Source: Magnetospirillum fulvum MGU-K5
GTDB lineage: Bacteria; Pseudomonadota; Alphaproteobacteria; Rhodospirillales; Magnetospirillaceae
Assembly: GCF_000442515.1 (NCBI RefSeq)
Contig: NZ_AQPH01000005.1
Coordinates: 1-64,000 of the forward strand
Direction of reading: 5' to 3'
Length of the DNA stretch: 64,000 bases
Numbering within the stretch: position 1 is the first letter of the stretch; each line of letters starts with the position of its first letter. Positions 7,099 to 16,647 of the stretch are shown here, in pieces. Under the pieces are notes generated by a model, which saw only the letters and a program-made list of their open reading frames with translations, was not told the origin of the DNA and searched no databases. The position numbers and the translations under genes are program-made.

Positions 7099-8919
7099 TT
7101 AATACACCATCGTGCTCATGGTGATGTCTTCCCACACCTGCTTGACCGTCAGCGACATTTCAACCGCCCGCTCGGTGTAATAGGTGTGGAGCAGGTGGTG
7201 GGCCTTTTCAGAAAAGGGCCGTTCCAGGAAGTCGCGATAGAGCGCCTGGACCTGCGGGTTGTTGTGCGATTGACGGACAGCGGTGGCGCGGTCGATCGCA
7301 AACAGGGTCTCGCGCCGCTTCAGGGCAAAGGGCAGATAGGCCTTCTTCGAGCGCAGATTGCCGCCGCCATCGACGCAGCCGCCGGGGCAGGCCATGATCT
7401 CGATGAAGTCGAAATCGGCAGTACCTGCCCGAACCGCCTCGCACAATTCGCGGGTCGGGCGCAGGCCGTGGCACATCGCCACCTTGACCGTGCCGATCTT
7501 GCCGCCGACCTCGATGGTGGCGGTCCGCGCCCCGTCGAAGCCGCGCAACTGGGCCAGTTCGATCTGGGGCAATTCGCGGCCATTGGCGATCTGATACATC
7601 GTCCGCACCGCCGCTTCCATCACGCCGCCGGTGGTGCCGAAGATCGCTCCCGCGCCGGAATAGGCGCTCATATACGGATTGTCGAACACCGACGGTTCCT
7701 GGCTGCGCAGGTCGATGCCCTGACGCTTCAGCAGACGGGCGAACTCGCGGGTGGTCAGCACCACGTCGATCTCGGCGATGCCGTTTTCGCTCAGTTGCGG
7801 CCGGACCCGCTCGTCCTTCTTGGCGGTGCAGGGCATGATCGAGATCACCCGGATGCGCGCGGGATCGATCCCCATCCGTTCGGGCAGGTAGGTCTTGGCG
7901 ATCTTGCCTAAACATTGCTGCGGCGATTTGGTCGAGGACAGCAGCGGCAGCAGATCGGGATAGTGACGCTCGGCGAAATTGATCCAGGCCGGGCAGCACG
8001 AGGTGAAGGTCGGCCGCCGTTCCCCGGCGAGGCGGCTCAGCAATTCGGCACTTTCCTCCATCACCACCACGTCGGCGGCGAAGTTGGTGTCGAGCACGAT
8101 GTCGGCGCCCAGACGGCGCAGCGCGCCGATGATCCGGCCTTCGACATTGGTTCCGGCCGGCAGGCCGAATTCCTCGCCAAAGCCGACCCGCACCGCCGGA
8201 GCGAACTGGAAGACGGTGACGATCTCGGGATCGAACAGCAGGTCGAGCACCAAATCGGTTTCATCACGCTCGCCCAGCGCTCCGGTCGGACAGACCATCA
8301 CGCACTGGCCGCAGGTGACGCAGCTTGAGTCTTTCTGGCTGAGACCGTGATGCAGCCCGATCGACGAATCGTTTCCGGTGCCGGTGACCACCAGCGCATC
8401 GACGGTCTGGCCGTCGCGGCAGATCGTGACGCAGCGCTGACAGCGGATGCATTTGGTCATGTCGCGGATCATCGCCGGAGATGATTCGTCGATGCCGCGT
8501 CCCAGCGTCCGGGTCCGGTCGAAGAAGCGGTTGGTGTGCAGCCCGACATATTGGGCGATGTCCTGCAACTCGCAATTGCCGTGGCGGACGCAGGTGGCGC
8601 AATCCTGATTATGGTCGGCCAGCAGCAATTCGACCTGGAGCCGCTGTGCCTCGCGGACCCGGCGGGTGCGGGTGCGGATATTCATCCCCTCCTGCACCGG
8701 GGTGGTGCACGAGGCGACCAACTGAGCCGCCTCGCGGCCGGGCTGGTCGATTTCGACCATGCAGACCCGGCAGGTGGCGGGGGCGTGGTCGATGTCGTTC
8801 ATCTCGCACAGGGTCGGGATCGGCACGCCGTGGCGGCGGGCGCAGGCCAGAATGGTTTCCTGGGCCTCGGCAGTGACGGGGCGGCCGTCCAACGTGGCGG
8901 TGACGGTTTGGCTGGTCAT
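7099..8919 (-). CDS. [FeFe] hydrogenase, catalytic subunit (probable group A2)
   Basis: A 606-residue [FeFe] hydrogenase. In order: an N-terminal plant-type [2Fe-2S] domain (about 1-80); a His-ligated [4Fe-4S] site HNQDCATCVRHGNC (about 105-118); two [4Fe-4S] motifs, CIRCQRCVTIC and CVTCGQCVMVCPTGA (about 155-215); and the H-cluster domain with all three signatures TSCCPAW, MPCTAKKDE and IMACPGGCVDGGG. A small-subunit-like C-terminal tail closes it. The four H-cluster cysteines are intact, so it should be catalytic if maturases HydEFG exist elsewhere; none are in the window. The adjacent GltD-like fusion points to a glutamate-synthase-linked (A2) type. The enzyme is rare in alphaproteobacteria, and no signal peptide is seen. 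Confidence 0.93.
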   Translation of the reverse strand: MTSQTVTATLDGRPVTAEAQETILACARRHGVPIPTLCEMNDIDHAPATCRVCMVEIDQPGREAAQLVASCTTPVQEGMNIRTRTRRVREAQRLQVELLLADHNQDCATCVRHGNCELQDIAQYVGLHTNRFFDRTRTLGRGIDESSPAMIRDMTKCIRCQRCVTICRDGQTVDALVVTGTGNDSSIGLHHGLSQKDSSCVTCGQCVMVCPTGALGERDETDLVLDLLFDPEIVTVFQFAPAVRVGFGEEFGLPAGTNVEGRIIGALRRLGADIVLDTNFAADVVVMEESAELLSRLAGERRPTFTSCCPAWINFAERHYPDLLPLLSSTKSPQQCLGKIAKTYLPERMGIDPARIRVISIMPCTAKKDERVRPQLSENGIAEIDVVLTTREFARLLKRQGIDLRSQEPSVFDNPYMSAYSGAGAIFGTTGGVMEAAVRTMYQIANGRELPQIELAQLRGFDGARTATIEVGGKIGTVKVAMCHGLRPTRELCEAVRAGTADFDFIEIMACPGGCVDGGGNLRSKKAYLPFALKRRETLFAIDRATAVRQSHNNPQVQALYRDFLERPFSEKAHHLLHTYYTERAVEMSLTVKQVWEDITMSTMVY

Positions 8920-8920
8920 G

Positions 8921-10921
8921 TCAGGCCGCTCCTTCCGGGATGGGCTGTTCGGTAATCACCGAATAGATGCGGTAGCAGCGCATGCAGCGTCTGGCTTCCC
9001 GGTAGGCGTCGGCGTCGGAGATGGTGGTCTCGACCTCTTCGAACATGGTGCGGCGGACTTCGGGGTCGAGTTCGGGATGGTGGACCCGGTATTCGAGCCG
9101 CACCGGCAACTCGACGCAATCGGCGGCCAGCAATTTGTGTTCGTTCAAAATCTGGCGCATCCGCGAGCGCGGGAAGAAGCGGGTGTATCCCCGCTGGATA
9201 TAATCGTCGATGCTGCGCGCCGCCTTCAGTCCCGCTGCCATCGCATGGATCAGGGTCGAGGGGCCGGACACGCAATCGCCGCCCGCGAACACACCGGGGC
9301 GCGAGGTGGCCAGATCGGTGGGGGCCGCCTCGATACAACCCCAGCGGGTCATCGTGACGCCGTCGGTGGGACCGACGACGCCTTTGCGCACTTGCTGCCC
9401 GATCGCCGAAATCAGAACAGAGCATTCCATCCGCCGTTCCGATCCGGGGACCGGCTCGACATTGCGCCGCCCCTTGGCATCGATCTCGGTCTGGCGCATC
9501 GAGACGACGTCCAGACCGACGACGCGCCCGTTCTCGTGGATGATCTTCGCCGGATTGGTCAGGAAGTGGACGATCACCCCTTCGGCCTCGGCGGCCTCGA
9601 TTTCCTCGTGATCGGCGGGCATGTCCTCGCGGGTGCGGCGATAGAGCAGGTGGACCCGCTCGGCCCCCATCCGCAGGGCGGAGCGGACGCAATCCATCGC
9701 GACATTGCCGCCGCCGACCACCACGACATCGCCGCACAGACGGGTCAGACGGGTGCCCGCGATGTGGTCGTGCACCTTGAGCAGAAAGCCGATCCCGGTT
9801 TCATAGCCCAGCGCCGAGGAATCCTCGTCGGCGACGCCCATCGGCGTCCCCTGCTGACAGCCGAGCGACAGGAACACCGAGCGATAGCCCCGCTCGAACA
9901 GGGTGTCGATGGTGAAGTCCCGGCCCATCGCCTGGTTGAACAGGAACCGCCCGCCCAGCGCCAGGATGATGTCGGTTTCCGAGCGCAGCACGTCCTTGGG
10001 GAGGCGATAGCTGGGGATGCCGATTGCCGCCATGCCGCCCGGCTCAGCCATCGCTTCCAGGATATCGACGTGATAGCCGTGCAAAAGCAGGTGATAGGCA
10101 CAGGAAATCCCGGCCGGACCGCCGCCCACCACCGCCACCCGCATCTCGGGCGGATGGGATGAGGCGATCAGATCGCGCGAAAACCGCAGCGCGTTCGGTC
10201 CCTTCTGATGATCGGCGACATAGCGCTTCAGGATCTTGATGCCCACCGCCTCGTCGACGAGGTTGCGGCGACAGGCCATCTCGCAAAAGCGGACGCAGAC
10301 CCGGCCGCAGGTCGCGGCCATCGGGTATTTCTGCAAGATCACGCCCAGCGAATGTTCGGGCTTGCCGTCGCGGATGTAATCGATATAGCGCGGTACGTTG
10401 ATCTTCGACGGACAGGCCTCGATGCAGGGCGCGGTCATGTAATCCATGCCGTGCTGCACCGTTCGCGCCGCGCCCGAGGCGATCTCTGCTTCGATCACGT
10501 CGCGGAAATGGGTCAGCGCCGCCAACAGAGCGATCGGCGTCGTCCGCCCCAGCCCGCACAGCGAGGTCTCGGCCATCTGCCGCCCCAGCATCGCCACGGT
10601 GTCCAGGTCGAGCGGCGCCGATTCGCCCGCCGCCAGCGCCGCCAGCGATTCGCCGATCAGCGCGGTGCCCATCCGGCAGGGGGTGCATTTGCCGCAGGAT
10701 TGTTCCTCGGCCTTGGCCAACTGGCGGCGCAGCGCGTCGAGCAGACTGACGGTGCGGTCGAAGATCAGGAAGCCGCGATCGCCGAAAAAGGCGCGGATCG
10801 GATTACCCGGATTGAATTCGCCAAATCCGGCCAGGCTGGGGAACAAGGAGCTGGCATCTCCATCGCCGTTGCGATGGTCGATCACCGCGCCGTCCCAGAT
10901 TCCATAAACGATTGTCGCCAT
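8921..10921 (-). CDS. NuoF-tail/GltD-like fused flavoprotein oxidoreductase, hydrogenase partner
   Basis: A 666-residue electron-transfer partner for the hydrogenase. Residues about 50-160 match only the C-terminal [4Fe-4S] part of NuoF (SCGKCTPCR, later SLCGLGR); the FMN/NADH-binding half is absent. A GltD-like unit follows: CIEACPSKINV and CGRVCVRFCEMAC cysteine clusters, an FAD motif VAVVGGGPAGISCA (about 260), an NAD(P) motif VVVVGGGNVAMDC (about 400), and a late CMRC. It should shuttle electrons between NAD(P)H and the hydrogenase, directly or by bifurcation (inference). I chose the ATG at 10921 (MATIVYG), preceded by GGGGGA. One base separates its stop from the downstream gene's leader. 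Confidence 0.88.
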   Translation of the reverse strand: MATIVYGIWDGAVIDHRNGDGDASSLFPSLAGFGEFNPGNPIRAFFGDRGFLIFDRTVSLLDALRRQLAKAEEQSCGKCTPCRMGTALIGESLAALAAGESAPLDLDTVAMLGRQMAETSLCGLGRTTPIALLAALTHFRDVIEAEIASGAARTVQHGMDYMTAPCIEACPSKINVPRYIDYIRDGKPEHSLGVILQKYPMAATCGRVCVRFCEMACRRNLVDEAVGIKILKRYVADHQKGPNALRFSRDLIASSHPPEMRVAVVGGGPAGISCAYHLLLHGYHVDILEAMAEPGGMAAIGIPSYRLPKDVLRSETDIILALGGRFLFNQAMGRDFTIDTLFERGYRSVFLSLGCQQGTPMGVADEDSSALGYETGIGFLLKVHDHIAGTRLTRLCGDVVVVGGGNVAMDCVRSALRMGAERVHLLYRRTREDMPADHEEIEAAEAEGVIVHFLTNPAKIIHENGRVVGLDVVSMRQTEIDAKGRRNVEPVPGSERRMECSVLISAIGQQVRKGVVGPTDGVTMTRWGCIEAAPTDLATSRPGVFAGGDCVSGPSTLIHAMAAGLKAARSIDDYIQRGYTRFFPRSRMRQILNEHKLLAADCVELPVRLEYRVHHPELDPEVRRTMFEEVETTISDADAYREARRCMRCYRIYSVITEQPIPEGAA

Positions 10922-11067
10922 AAATCCCCCTTGGTCCCAGCCCATTATCCCCCCGGATACGGTACCAGGATTTCCTCTAATCATGGATCAGGGGCCGGGT
11001 TCTGTCCATCGGCGACGGGTGGGGGAGCGGCTGGCTCTCCTCCCCCCTCCTTCGGGTGGGAACCGGC

Positions 11068-12549
11068 TTAGCGGGCGAGGATGCTGGCAGCATCCTTGGT
11101 TTTGCCGACGGCGGATTCGATTTGCTGGATGCTGGCGCTGATCGTCGCGACCGTCCGGGAAATGGTATCGACCGAGCCCGCCGCATTCTGCATATTGCCG
11201 GACATGTCGCGGGTCACCGCGCTTTGCTCCTCGACCGCCGCCGCCGTCGCGGTGACATGATCGCGAACGGTTCCGATCGATTGGCGGATGACGCCGAGCG
11301 AGGACACCACATCGTTCGAGATTGCCTGAATCCCTTCGATTTCCGCGGAGATCTGCTCGGTGGCGCGGGCGGCTTGGTTCGCCAGATTCTTGACCTCTCC
11401 CGCCACGACGGCAAAGCCCTTGCCCGCATCGCCCGCGCGGGCGGATTCGATGGTGGCGTTCAGCGCCAACAGATTGATTTGCCCGGCGATGGTCTGAATC
11501 AGCCCGACGATCCCGCCCATCGCGACCGCAGCCGCCGACAGGCGCTGCGCCGAATCCCCGGCCGAGACCACCTGATCGAACGCGCCATCGGTCGCCGTCT
11601 GCGATTTGGTCATGCTCTGGGAAATCTCGGTGATCGAGGCGGCCATTTCCTCGGCGCTGGCGGCCATCAACTGGACGTTGCCGGAGGTTTCCATCGCGGC
11701 GGAACTGGCGGTCGCGGTTTCGGTCGTCGATTGGGTGACGGCCTGATCGATCTCGGCAAAATTGACATCGATCAGCGTTTTCAGTTGGCCGAGCAGGGCG
11801 ATTTGTTTGGTGATATCAGTGGCGAATTTCACCACTTTGACCGGCTTGCCATCGGCATTTAAAATCGGGTTGTACGAACCTTCGATCCAGACTTCGCGCC
11901 CCCCCTTGCCGATCCGGCGGTATTGGGCGGCCAGAAACTCACCCCGCTGCAACGTTTCCCAGAACACGCGGTACTCCTGGCTGGCGCGATAGGCGGGATC
12001 GACGAAGATTCCGTGATGCTTGCCGACGATTTCGGCAAGGTTATAGCCCATCGCTTTCAGGAAGTTGTCGTTGGCGGTCAGGATCGTCCCGTCCATCTTG
12101 AACTCGATCACCGCCTGGGATTTCATGATGGCATTGTACTTGCCGACAAGGTCGAGATAGTGCTCTTTTTCCTTGGTTACGTCGGTTGCGTATTTAACGA
12201 TTTTTGTCGGCGTGCCGTCCGGTTTCAGGATTGGATTGTAGGCGGCTTCGAGCCAGATCACGCGGCCATCTTTGGTGATGCGCTTGAATTGGCCCGACTG
12301 ATATTCACCGCGCCGTAATTTTTTCCAGAATTCAGTATAGTCGTTGCTGGCGCGATACGAATCGTCGACGAAAGCCCTGTGGTTTGTCGCAAGGGCCTCG
12401 GCAAGAGAATATCCCATCAGAGTGAGGAAATTCTCATTCGCCGAAATAACGTTTCCGTTCAAGTCGAACTCAACCCGAGCGTTCGATTTCTCCAGCGCCT
12501 GGATGATCGATTCGTTTTCGAGACTTTTCGCGTTCTTGAATGGAAACAT
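11068..12549 (-). CDS. Soluble methyl-accepting chemotaxis protein with two PAS domains
   Basis: A 493-residue chemoreceptor with no membrane helices. Two PAS domains (about 20-135 and 140-260) look like an internal duplication; both carry [21 protein letters not shown] or its counterpart, and YNPIL segments. The methyl-accepting signalling domain has the hairpin tip [20 protein letters not shown] near residue 365. This layout recalls Aer/BdlA-type redox or energy sensors, with heme or FAD possible ligands, though the binding residues cannot be fixed from sequence alone. No C-terminal CheR-binding pentapeptide is seen. It should signal to CheA/CheW in the cytoplasm. Confidence 0.92.
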   Translation of the reverse strand: MFPFKNAKSLENESIIQALEKSNARVEFDLNGNVISANENFLTLMGYSLAEALATNHRAFVDDSYRASNDYTEFWKKLRRGEYQSGQFKRITKDGRVIWLEAAYNPILKPDGTPTKIVKYATDVTKEKEHYLDLVGKYNAIMKSQAVIEFKMDGTILTANDNFLKAMGYNLAEIVGKHHGIFVDPAYRASQEYRVFWETLQRGEFLAAQYRRIGKGGREVWIEGSYNPILNADGKPVKVVKFATDITKQIALLGQLKTLIDVNFAEIDQAVTQSTTETATASSAAMETSGNVQLMAASAEEMAASITEISQSMTKSQTATDGAFDQVVSAGDSAQRLSAAAVAMGGIVGLIQTIAGQINLLALNATIESARAGDAGKGFAVVAGEVKNLANQAARATEQISAEIEGIQAISNDVVSSLGVIRQSIGTVRDHVTATAAAVEEQSAVTRDMSGNMQNAAGSVDTISRTVATISASIQQIESAVGKTKDAASILAR

Positions 12550-12684
12550 ATTGTGCCCTCCTCGTGGGTGGCGACCCCATACAACGGTGTCTATGACCTT
12601 TGCTGATGCTATTCCTTTTGTTTAAAATCGGGAAGGCTGTTTAGAACGAATTTCAATCTGGTCGGGGTCAGGCCGAAATCGACT

Positions 12685-13515
12685 CTAGTGCCAGGGGCCC
12701 GAGCCTTGGACCATCTGAACGATCGTCAGCAAAATCTCGAACATGATGAGGAAGACGATGTACCACTCGACCTTCATGCTGCTGCGGGTCTGAATCAGGT
12801 CGAGCAGGGTTTCGGCGGTATCGGAGATTACCTCCAGCTTGCGGTCGAGCGCCCGGTTGCGGGCCGACAGGTCGTATTCGCGCTCAAGCCGGACGAACAG
12901 CCGTTCCAGTTCGGGTTTGACCCACAGCACTTCGGGGCTGTCCAGCAACTCGACGCGGCCGACCATCCGGTGCTCGGCCAGCAGGACCTCGCCAATCTGG
13001 GCCAAAAGATCGCGGGTGCGCAAATGGCGCAGGCTGCGCTTGCCCAGCGACGCGGCCAGCGGCTCGATACTGTCGAACACGCGGGCGATCCGGGTTTCGT
13101 AATGATCGAGCACCAGATCGCGCGCCATCATCTCGGCGACCAGTTGCAGCCGCTCGGGGCAGGAGTCGGCCAGCGAGATGATCCCGGTCTGGTCGACCCG
13201 GTCCTCGCCGCCGGGAACGATGACCAGATCGGTCGAGGCGCGTCCCTGGACCGGCATCGGTTCGGCCACCAGTTTGGCCAGCGAGGTGAGGAACACAGCC
13301 TCTTCCATCGGGTCGAGCCCGAACAGAACCGCGACGCCATAGCGGAACAGCACGGCAAAACCGTCTTTACCGGCACGGATGATCAGGGGGGCGGTGCCAA
13401 GCACCTGGCCTTCTTCGAGGCGGCGGGTATCGAGACGTTCGCCCAGCAACAGAACCTGGGCGGACAGCCGACCGGTTCCGCTGGAACCGGCGGTGTGGGG
13501 GATGTCGGAGGTCAT
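12685..13515 (-). CDS. RMD1/YagE (DUF155) family protein
   Basis: A 276-residue DUF155 protein. The N-terminal half is a beta-rich domain (GKDGFAVLFRYGVAVLFGL). The C-terminal half is helical with LERLFVRLEREYDLSARNRA and ends in a single membrane anchor (EWYIVFLIMFEILLTIVQMV). The family includes yeast Rmd1 and mitochondrial RMND1; the bacterial function is unknown, though membrane association is expected. The ATG at 13515 (MTSDIPHTAG) is preferred over one at 13545 because the extra residues look unlike protein. It stands alone, with STAS diverging from it. Confidence 0.85.
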   Translation of the reverse strand: MTSDIPHTAGSSGTGRLSAQVLLLGERLDTRRLEEGQVLGTAPLIIRAGKDGFAVLFRYGVAVLFGLDPMEEAVFLTSLAKLVAEPMPVQGRASTDLVIVPGGEDRVDQTGIISLADSCPERLQLVAEMMARDLVLDHYETRIARVFDSIEPLAASLGKRSLRHLRTRDLLAQIGEVLLAEHRMVGRVELLDSPEVLWVKPELERLFVRLEREYDLSARNRALDRKLEVISDTAETLLDLIQTRSSMKVEWYIVFLIMFEILLTIVQMVQGSGPWH

Positions 13516-13685
13516 GAAATCCGAATAACAGGAATGGGGAGGCAAACCATAACACGGCGGCGGAACAAACCGCGTGTTCCCTGCTCTCTGTCACCGAATT
13601 TTCATGGCCCCGGGATCGGTCGATGCCACTGGCGTTCGGTGAAGGCCAAAGATATAGTCCGCACGAGTGAGAGGGAGCATTCGTA

Positions 13686-13991
13686 ATGGACTACCGTTTT
13701 TCCGAACAGGGTGGCGTCACCCATGTCACGCTGACCGGTCAGTTGAATTTCGCGGCGAACGAAGACTTTCAGGCGATCGTCGAAAGAATCGCGAAAATTC
13801 GTGGGTCGAAGGTTGTCTTTGATCTCGCCAACCTGAGTCATATTGATTCGGTCGGTCTCGGCCTGCTCTATATCGCTCACGAGGAGCTGGCTGCGGTCGG
13901 TTCGAGTCTTTCGTTGCTGCACCCGCGCGACACTGTTTTGCGGATGCTGGAATTGACCGAAGCCAACGAAACCTTCGACATTATTCCCTGA
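13686..13991 (+). CDS. STAS-domain protein (anti-sigma factor antagonist-like)
   Basis: A 101-residue single STAS domain. The motif FDLANLSHIDSVGLGLLY carries the Ser (near residue 59) that is the phosphorylation site in SpoIIAA/RsbV-type antagonists. The ATG is preceded by AGAGGGAG. No kinase (RsbW-like) or phosphatase partner is adjacent, so the partner must be elsewhere. Likely role: partner-switching control of a sigma factor or of motility/biofilm output. A short promoter-sized gap separates it from the divergent DUF155 gene. Confidence 0.88.
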   Translation: MDYRFSEQGGVTHVTLTGQLNFAANEDFQAIVERIAKIRGSKVVFDLANLSHIDSVGLGLLYIAHEELAAVGSSLSLLHPRDTVLRMLELTEANETFDIIP

Positions 13992-14014
13992 TCGCGGCGG
14001 CCGAACGGCTCGGG

Positions 14015-16108
14015 TCAGAGCCGTCGGCCATAGCCGGGCGAGAACGCCACGGTCAGCCCCCACAGCGCGGCCAACTCTGCCGGTGAGCGGACGATATGAG
14101 TCGTCGCCTCGGCCGGCCGGTCTTCGATCACGATCTCGCCGTTTTCGATTGCGACACGGCGGGTCACCACCTCGTCAAATCCCCGATGCGTCCCGATGAA
14201 ATCGGCCCCGAAGCGGATTGCTTCGGCCTGGGCGCGGTCTTCCAGCCGGAACGGTGCCAGCATCTCGGCCGGTTCCGCCTCGCCCTGGCGGGGGACGAAA
14301 TGGGCCAGGGCCGAGCGATAGCGGTCGCGCGCCAGCAAATCCGAGCCAAACACATAAGAGCCGGGATCGCGCGCCCAGGCCACGCCGTCGATCTCGATCT
14401 CGACCGCTAATTGGTCGTTATGGGCGTGGCCGCCGCGTCCGTTCTGGCCGATCGGGCCACAGCGAACCGCGATCAGGGCGCGGGGACCACGCCACAGATA
14501 AAGGCCGAATTCGGTGAAGGCCAGCGGCTCCAGCCCCTCCAGCGCGGTGGGGTCGGGCGGCACGATCCGCACCACCTGTCCGGCCGGGCTGGCAAAGATC
14601 GGCCGGTCGGACAGCACGGGCAGCGGTGGCGCGGTCTCGGCGAAGCGGGTGCCTCCGGCCAACGCGGCGGTCAGAATGGTGGCGAATCCGGCCTGGGGCG
14701 GGACCGGCGCGGGCGGGTGATGCTCGAACAGGCCACGCCCGGCGGCGAACAGTTCGGCGGGACCGAGAACGCGCTCGACCGGCCCGTCGGAACCGGGATC
14801 GCACAGCGGCGCCGCCTTGAAGAAGCGGCCGGAATCGGTATCGCCGATCTGGATCATCAAGCCCGAGGGCAAGGTGGTCGCGGCGGCGAAGCGCAGCGCG
14901 GCGGCGAGGCGTCCCTGTGCCTCGGCCGACAGTGGGCGTCCCCGCCCGGCCAGCAGGGCGGCGGTGTAAACCGCCATCTCTGCCGACAGACGGTGATAGG
15001 CGATCGAGGCTTCGAAGCAGCCGCCATCGGCGGTGAACTGGCGCAGAATCTCGGCGTCGAGTTCGTCGGCGGCGTAGCCCAGCCAGCTTTTGCTCTCTTC
15101 TGCTTTGGGCAGATAGGCGGCGATGAAGGCCAGCCCGCACAGATCGGCCAGATAATGATTGGCGCGATAGGTTTCGTGCCATTCGAGGAAGCGGAAGACA
15201 AAGCGGCCATGGGCCAGGGCGGCGGCAGCCAGATCGGCATCGAAGGCGGGGCCGAACACGACCCCTTGCGCCCGGAACAGGTCCCAGCCGACCAGCAGGT
15301 TGGCGGCGCGGATCGCGACATCCATCGGACAGGACCAGTTCGGCCCCCAGCCCGGCGGGTTGGCTCCCAGGAAATCGAGCACCTGATGGCGGAATTCGGC
15401 GGCGATCCGCTCGGGCGGGGGAAAGCCGGGCGTGCCCCGCGAGGCCAGCGCATAGGCCTGGGCCAGCACCGGGGCGTGCTGGAAGCGGGCCAGTTCCCAC
15501 GGCAGCTTGATATCGGTTCCCGGTTGACCGCCGCCGACGGCGCGGCCCCAATCCCGGGTCGACCAGCGATAGCCCGAGCGGAAATCGACCATCCAGTCGA
15601 TCGGCCGCCAGTCGGGATCGACGATGCGGTCAAGCAGGGCGCGGGCGGAGGGGCGGGCCCCAGGCCGGTGGGCAGCGACGATCTCCTGACGCCAGTCGGG
15701 GGTCAAGGCCGGGCCGGGGCCGTACTGATGGCCATTGAAGCCGGGATAAGTCTCGCCATGGGCAAGCCGGACCCAGCCCGAACCGAGCAGATCGAAGCGA
15801 TGGGCCAGCCACAACGCGGTCAGCCCCCGGATCGTCTCGGCATTGGCGGCGGCGGCGCTGAAATCAACTGTGCCGAGGACGCGGGTCAATGGCCCGGCGG
15901 CCTGGGGATCGAGATAGGGATTGCCCCGCCCGTTGACCAGTTCCCGGACTGGCCGGGTCGCCGCTTTCCAGGCGAAAGACAGGCTTTTGGTCAGCACCAG
16001 ATGCGGCGGCATCGTCTTGGCGACCCGCAGCAGCAGGGCGGTTTGGCTGGGTGGCGTGGGCTCGGCGGGCGAGCCGGTGGAGGCGGCGGGAACCGGGGCT
16101 TTGCTCAT
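14015..16108 (-). CDS. Heparinase II/III family protein
   Basis: A 697-residue protein with the two-part heparinase II/III fold. An (alpha/alpha) toroid (about 130-420) contains GPNWSCPMDVAIRAANLLVGW and HETYRANHYLADLCGLAF. A beta-sandwich domain contains GRGGHAHNDQLAVEIEIDG, AWARDPGSYVF and YRSALAHFVP. The family degrades glycosaminoglycan-like or alginate-like polymers; proteins of this subgroup are often found in polysaccharide-export loci. No signal peptide is evident at the ATG (16108), so the export route is unclear. It stops opposite the STAS stop and follows DUF2023 by 12 bp, possibly co-transcribed. Confidence 0.85.
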   Translation of the reverse strand: MSKAPVPAASTGSPAEPTPPSQTALLLRVAKTMPPHLVLTKSLSFAWKAATRPVRELVNGRGNPYLDPQAAGPLTRVLGTVDFSAAAANAETIRGLTALWLAHRFDLLGSGWVRLAHGETYPGFNGHQYGPGPALTPDWRQEIVAAHRPGARPSARALLDRIVDPDWRPIDWMVDFRSGYRWSTRDWGRAVGGGQPGTDIKLPWELARFQHAPVLAQAYALASRGTPGFPPPERIAAEFRHQVLDFLGANPPGWGPNWSCPMDVAIRAANLLVGWDLFRAQGVVFGPAFDADLAAAALAHGRFVFRFLEWHETYRANHYLADLCGLAFIAAYLPKAEESKSWLGYAADELDAEILRQFTADGGCFEASIAYHRLSAEMAVYTAALLAGRGRPLSAEAQGRLAAALRFAAATTLPSGLMIQIGDTDSGRFFKAAPLCDPGSDGPVERVLGPAELFAAGRGLFEHHPPAPVPPQAGFATILTAALAGGTRFAETAPPLPVLSDRPIFASPAGQVVRIVPPDPTALEGLEPLAFTEFGLYLWRGPRALIAVRCGPIGQNGRGGHAHNDQLAVEIEIDGVAWARDPGSYVFGSDLLARDRYRSALAHFVPRQGEAEPAEMLAPFRLEDRAQAEAIRFGADFIGTHRGFDEVVTRRVAIENGEIVIEDRPAEATTHIVRSPAELAALWGLTVAFSPGYGRRL

Positions 16109-16119
16109 GATGGGCCGGA

Positions 16120-16500
16120 CTATACCCCGGCGGTTGCTCCCTGCCAATCCGCCCGCGATTCAGGCGGCGGGGCGAGTCCGTCATGGCGGCTGCGGCGGGT
16201 CAGGTAACGGTGGCACTGCCCCTCGCCGTCATAGCCGAGCAGAGTGCCCAGGATGAAATCCTCTTCCGGCGATAGGCGGTTGAGGGGGCAGGTGACGATC
16301 CGTCGTGCCGTTTCAACCCAGGGTTTGCGGCCAAAAAAGATGTTGGTCTTGGTCGGGCTGACGAAATGAAGGAAATGGTCGATTCCCTCGCGTTCGAGCC
16401 GGGCCGCACTCTGCGCAATCTCTGGTCCGCTTGCCGTCAGCATGAACAGCGCTCGCACCCCTTTGCGATATTCGTAGATCTGATTGATCAGCACTTTCAT
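16120..16500 (-). CDS. DUF2023 family protein
   Basis: A 126-residue protein beginning MKVLINQIYEYRKGVRALFM, which fits the DUF2023 pattern of iron-regulated bacteria. Other features are a central FVSPTKTNIFFGRKPWVE and a C-terminal LSPEEDFILGTLLGYDG. Function unknown. In other genomes the family sits near flavodoxin or iron genes; here the divergent neighbour is a ZIP metal transporter. I chose the ATG at 16500 because upstream residues in frame fall in the promoter. Its promoter carries an inverted repeat resembling an iron-responsive site. Confidence 0.75.
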   Translation of the reverse strand: MKVLINQIYEYRKGVRALFMLTASGPEIAQSAARLEREGIDHFLHFVSPTKTNIFFGRKPWVETARRIVTCPLNRLSPEEDFILGTLLGYDGEGQCHRYLTRRSRHDGLAPPPESRADWQGATAGV

Positions 16501-16534
16501 CCTCGACTCTCCCCCGGCTGGAGCGGATGATCGG

Positions 16535-16563
16535 ACCATAATGCGAATGAGAAAGAATCGCAA
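16535..16563 (-). promoter_or_regulatory. Promoter of DUF2023 gene overlapped by Fur-like palindrome
   Basis: On the minus strand, TTGCGA (16563-16558) and TATGGT (16540-16535) are 17 bp apart. A 21-bp imperfect palindrome, arms TGCGA (16542-16546) and TCGCA (16558-16562) with AATGAGAA inside, covers the spacer and the -35. Placement suits repression by Fur or a relative. The site is read by eye, not by a scoring matrix. Confidence 0.45.
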
Positions 16564-16647
16564 TAAGGGATCGATTTCCCTCTTCCGAGGCTGGCGTCGC
16601 GACACCACATCCACTAGTATAGATTTATTCTAAAAAGAGGGCGGCCC

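Noticed and set aside
8759-10162. Plus-strand frame opposite the GltD-like fusion gene
   Set aside because: Shadow frame; the minus strand carries all cysteine-cluster and FAD/NAD motifs.
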